Source: Candidatus Aminicenantota bacterium
GTDB lineage: Bacteria > Acidobacteriota > Aminicenantia > Aminicenantales > Saccharicenantaceae
DNA: 6,662 nucleotides
Direction of reading: 5' to 3'
Assembly (NCBI GenBank): GCA_026393955.1
Contig: JAPKZE010000366.1
Location: 1 to 6,662 of the forward strand
The position numbers were made by a program, and so were the translations under genes. This document shows positions 5,789-6,662 of this stretch, one piece after another; positions within the stretch are counted from its first letter, which is position 1, and each line of letters starts with the position of its first letter. The notes beneath the pieces were generated by a model. That model saw nothing but the letters and a program-made list of their open reading frames with translations, ran no database searches and was not told where the DNA came from.

Positions 5789-6601
5789 ATGAGCAGAAAA
5801 CCGGCGCTTTGCGGAGGGCTCGCCCTTCTCGTCGCCAGCCTGGTCCTCATCGTCCCGGGGCGGCCTTTCGCCCAGGACGTCCAGGACGTTCAGCAGCTGG
5901 ACCTCAAGAAGCCCAAGATCTTCGATGAGACCTACCAGCTGATCAACGAGTCCGACCTCAATTGCTCGTTCTATCTGTACGAGCAGGGCAAGCTGATGCC
6001 CGACATCCAGATCATCGGGGCCGAGCGGATGAACGAGAGGGCCATGTACGACAACGACGCCCTGATCTACATCAACAGGGGCGCGGCCGACGGTCTCGAG
6101 ATGGGTCAGCTGTTCCTCCTCGTCGGCATCCGCGAAGTGGTCCCCAAGCTCGGGACCGTGATGAAGCGCCAGGGGCGGGCCCGGATCGTCCGCCTCGAGG
6201 ACCGGACGGCCGCGGCCAAGATCGAGAAGGGCTGCGGCGGCGTGCAGCTGGGCGATTATCTCCTGCCCTTCGAGGAGGAGCCCGGCGAGATGGGCAAGGA
6301 CCGCGGCTACGGCGACATGGACCCCAACGCCAGCAAGCGGGGCAGGGTCGTCTACATCGAGTGGGGCTTCCACATCGCCGGCCCGGGCCAGTGGGCCCTG
6401 ATCGACCTGGGCCGCCAGCACTGCGTCCAGATCGGCGACCAGCTCAATGTTTTCTACCGCGCCCGGCCCGACCTGCCGCGGGAAGCCGTCGCCAGCGCCA
6501 TCGTCATCGACGTCCGCGGCGCGACGTCGACGGTCAAGATCCTCGGCGCCCGCGACATCGTCAACATCGGCAGCGAAGTCCAGATCAACGTCGCCCGTTA
6601 A
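5789..6601 (+). CDS. Secreted protein of unknown function with two related beta modules
   Basis: The 270-residue product starts at the ATG at 5789, preceded by AGAGG (5777-5781) at seven bases. An in-frame GTG at 5759 is rejected because it lies at the predicted transcription start and has no ribosome site. Residues 1-28 are a signal peptide (RKP, hydrophobic core, cleavage near PFA|Q). A short QDVQDVQQ repeat follows. Two segments look like copies of one small beta module: about 90-160 (ALIYINRGAADGLEMGQLFL, then GRARIV, AKIEKGCGGVQLGDYLL) and about 186-268 (RVVYIEWG, QIGDQLNVFYRA, ASAIVIDV, STVKILGARDIVNIGSEVQI). The pattern of Gly-Asp turns followed by TS-x-KI and a final IxxGxxV resembles C-terminal modules of FlgT-like or LysM-associated envelope proteins, but I cannot name the family. 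It stands alone under a strong promoter, facing away from the cell-wall operon. The function is not assigned. Confidence 0.85.
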   Translation: MSRKPALCGGLALLVASLVLIVPGRPFAQDVQDVQQLDLKKPKIFDETYQLINESDLNCSFYLYEQGKLMPDIQIIGAERMNERAMYDNDALIYINRGAADGLEMGQLFLLVGIREVVPKLGTVMKRQGRARIVRLEDRTAAAKIEKGCGGVQLGDYLLPFEEEPGEMGKDRGYGDMDPNASKRGRVVYIEWGFHIAGPGQWALIDLGRQHCVQIGDQLNVFYRARPDLPREAVASAIVIDVRGATSTVKILGARDIVNIGSEVQINVAR

Positions 6602-6608
6602 CGCCCTC

Positions 6609-6647
6609 GCAAAAAGCAGACGCTTCCGCAAAAAGGGGACGTTTCTG
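6609..6647 (+). repeat. Short imperfect tandem repeat at the right edge
   Basis: Two 20-base units, GCAAAAAGCAGACGCTTCCG (6609-6628) and GCAAAAAGGGGACGTTTCTG (6628-6647), share 16 of 20 bases with a 19-base period. A T-rich run (6648-6659) and TTGCG follow, the latter roughly complementary to the CGCAA opening the second unit. The second unit resembles the AAAAAGGGGAC-type sequences that I recall near IS200-like REP-associated transposases. That is memory, not a search. It could alternatively help terminate the 5789-6601 transcript, but no GC-rich stem is evident. Confidence 0.5.
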
Positions 6648-6662
6648 TTTTTCTTTCTTGCG

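Noticed and set aside
5666..6631. 321-codon open frame on the minus strand
   Set aside because: It is antisense to the 5789-6601 gene, crosses both divergent promoters, and has an Asp/Val/Leu-rich shadow composition with no motif.

Overview
The window is a G+C-rich (about two thirds by eye) bacterial chromosomal segment. It is densely coding, with seven protein genes, one cut by the left edge. No RNA gene, CRISPR array, transposase or phage gene is visible. A Gram-negative bacterium is likely, because four proteins look secreted or periplasmic and MltG and Ddl are present. TPR and beta-sandwich secreted proteins of this kind, with Ala/Gly-rich G+C-rich coding, remind me of Acidobacteriota, particularly Candidatus Aminicenantes. 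That is inference only, since there is no phylogenetic marker I can place.

Layout. Left block, plus strand: the C-terminal part of a beta-domain plus TPR protein (2-886), then, nine bases later, a secreted protein with a carboxypeptidase-regulatory-like domain and five TPRs (896-1813). A strong hairpin at 1812-1845 separates this block from a converging minus-strand gene for a secreted protein of unknown function (1868-2929). The 190-base gap upstream of that gene holds a near-consensus sigma-54 promoter, a perfect 15-bp palindrome about 85 bases upstream of the predicted start, and a second, sigma-70-like promoter candidate. Next comes a tight minus-strand operon, ddl-ruvX-mltG (5630 down to 3120), whose genes overlap by 1 and 20 bases. 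A divergent promoter region (about 5660-5758) separates ddl from a plus-strand gene for a secreted protein of unknown function (5789-6601), which has a full-consensus sigma-70 promoter. The right edge carries a short tandem repeat that may be the border of a repeat or mobile element.

How the genes fit together. ddl makes the D-Ala-D-Ala dipeptide for peptidoglycan precursors and mltG encodes the membrane-bound endolytic transglycosylase that cuts nascent glycan strands, so the operon is mainly cell-wall synthesis. ruvX encodes an RNase H-fold protein involved in rRNA maturation or resolvase-like activity and is a common neighbour of mltG. The four secreted proteins (two with TPRs, two with beta modules) look like envelope proteins. 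I cannot assign them a pathway. By eye, the first protein and the 1868-2929 product share a similar C-terminal beta-module.

No defence system or other clearly novel multi-gene system is visible. The points most worth a second look are the sigma-54-type control region, the shared beta-module, the duplicated module in the last gene and the repeat at the right edge.
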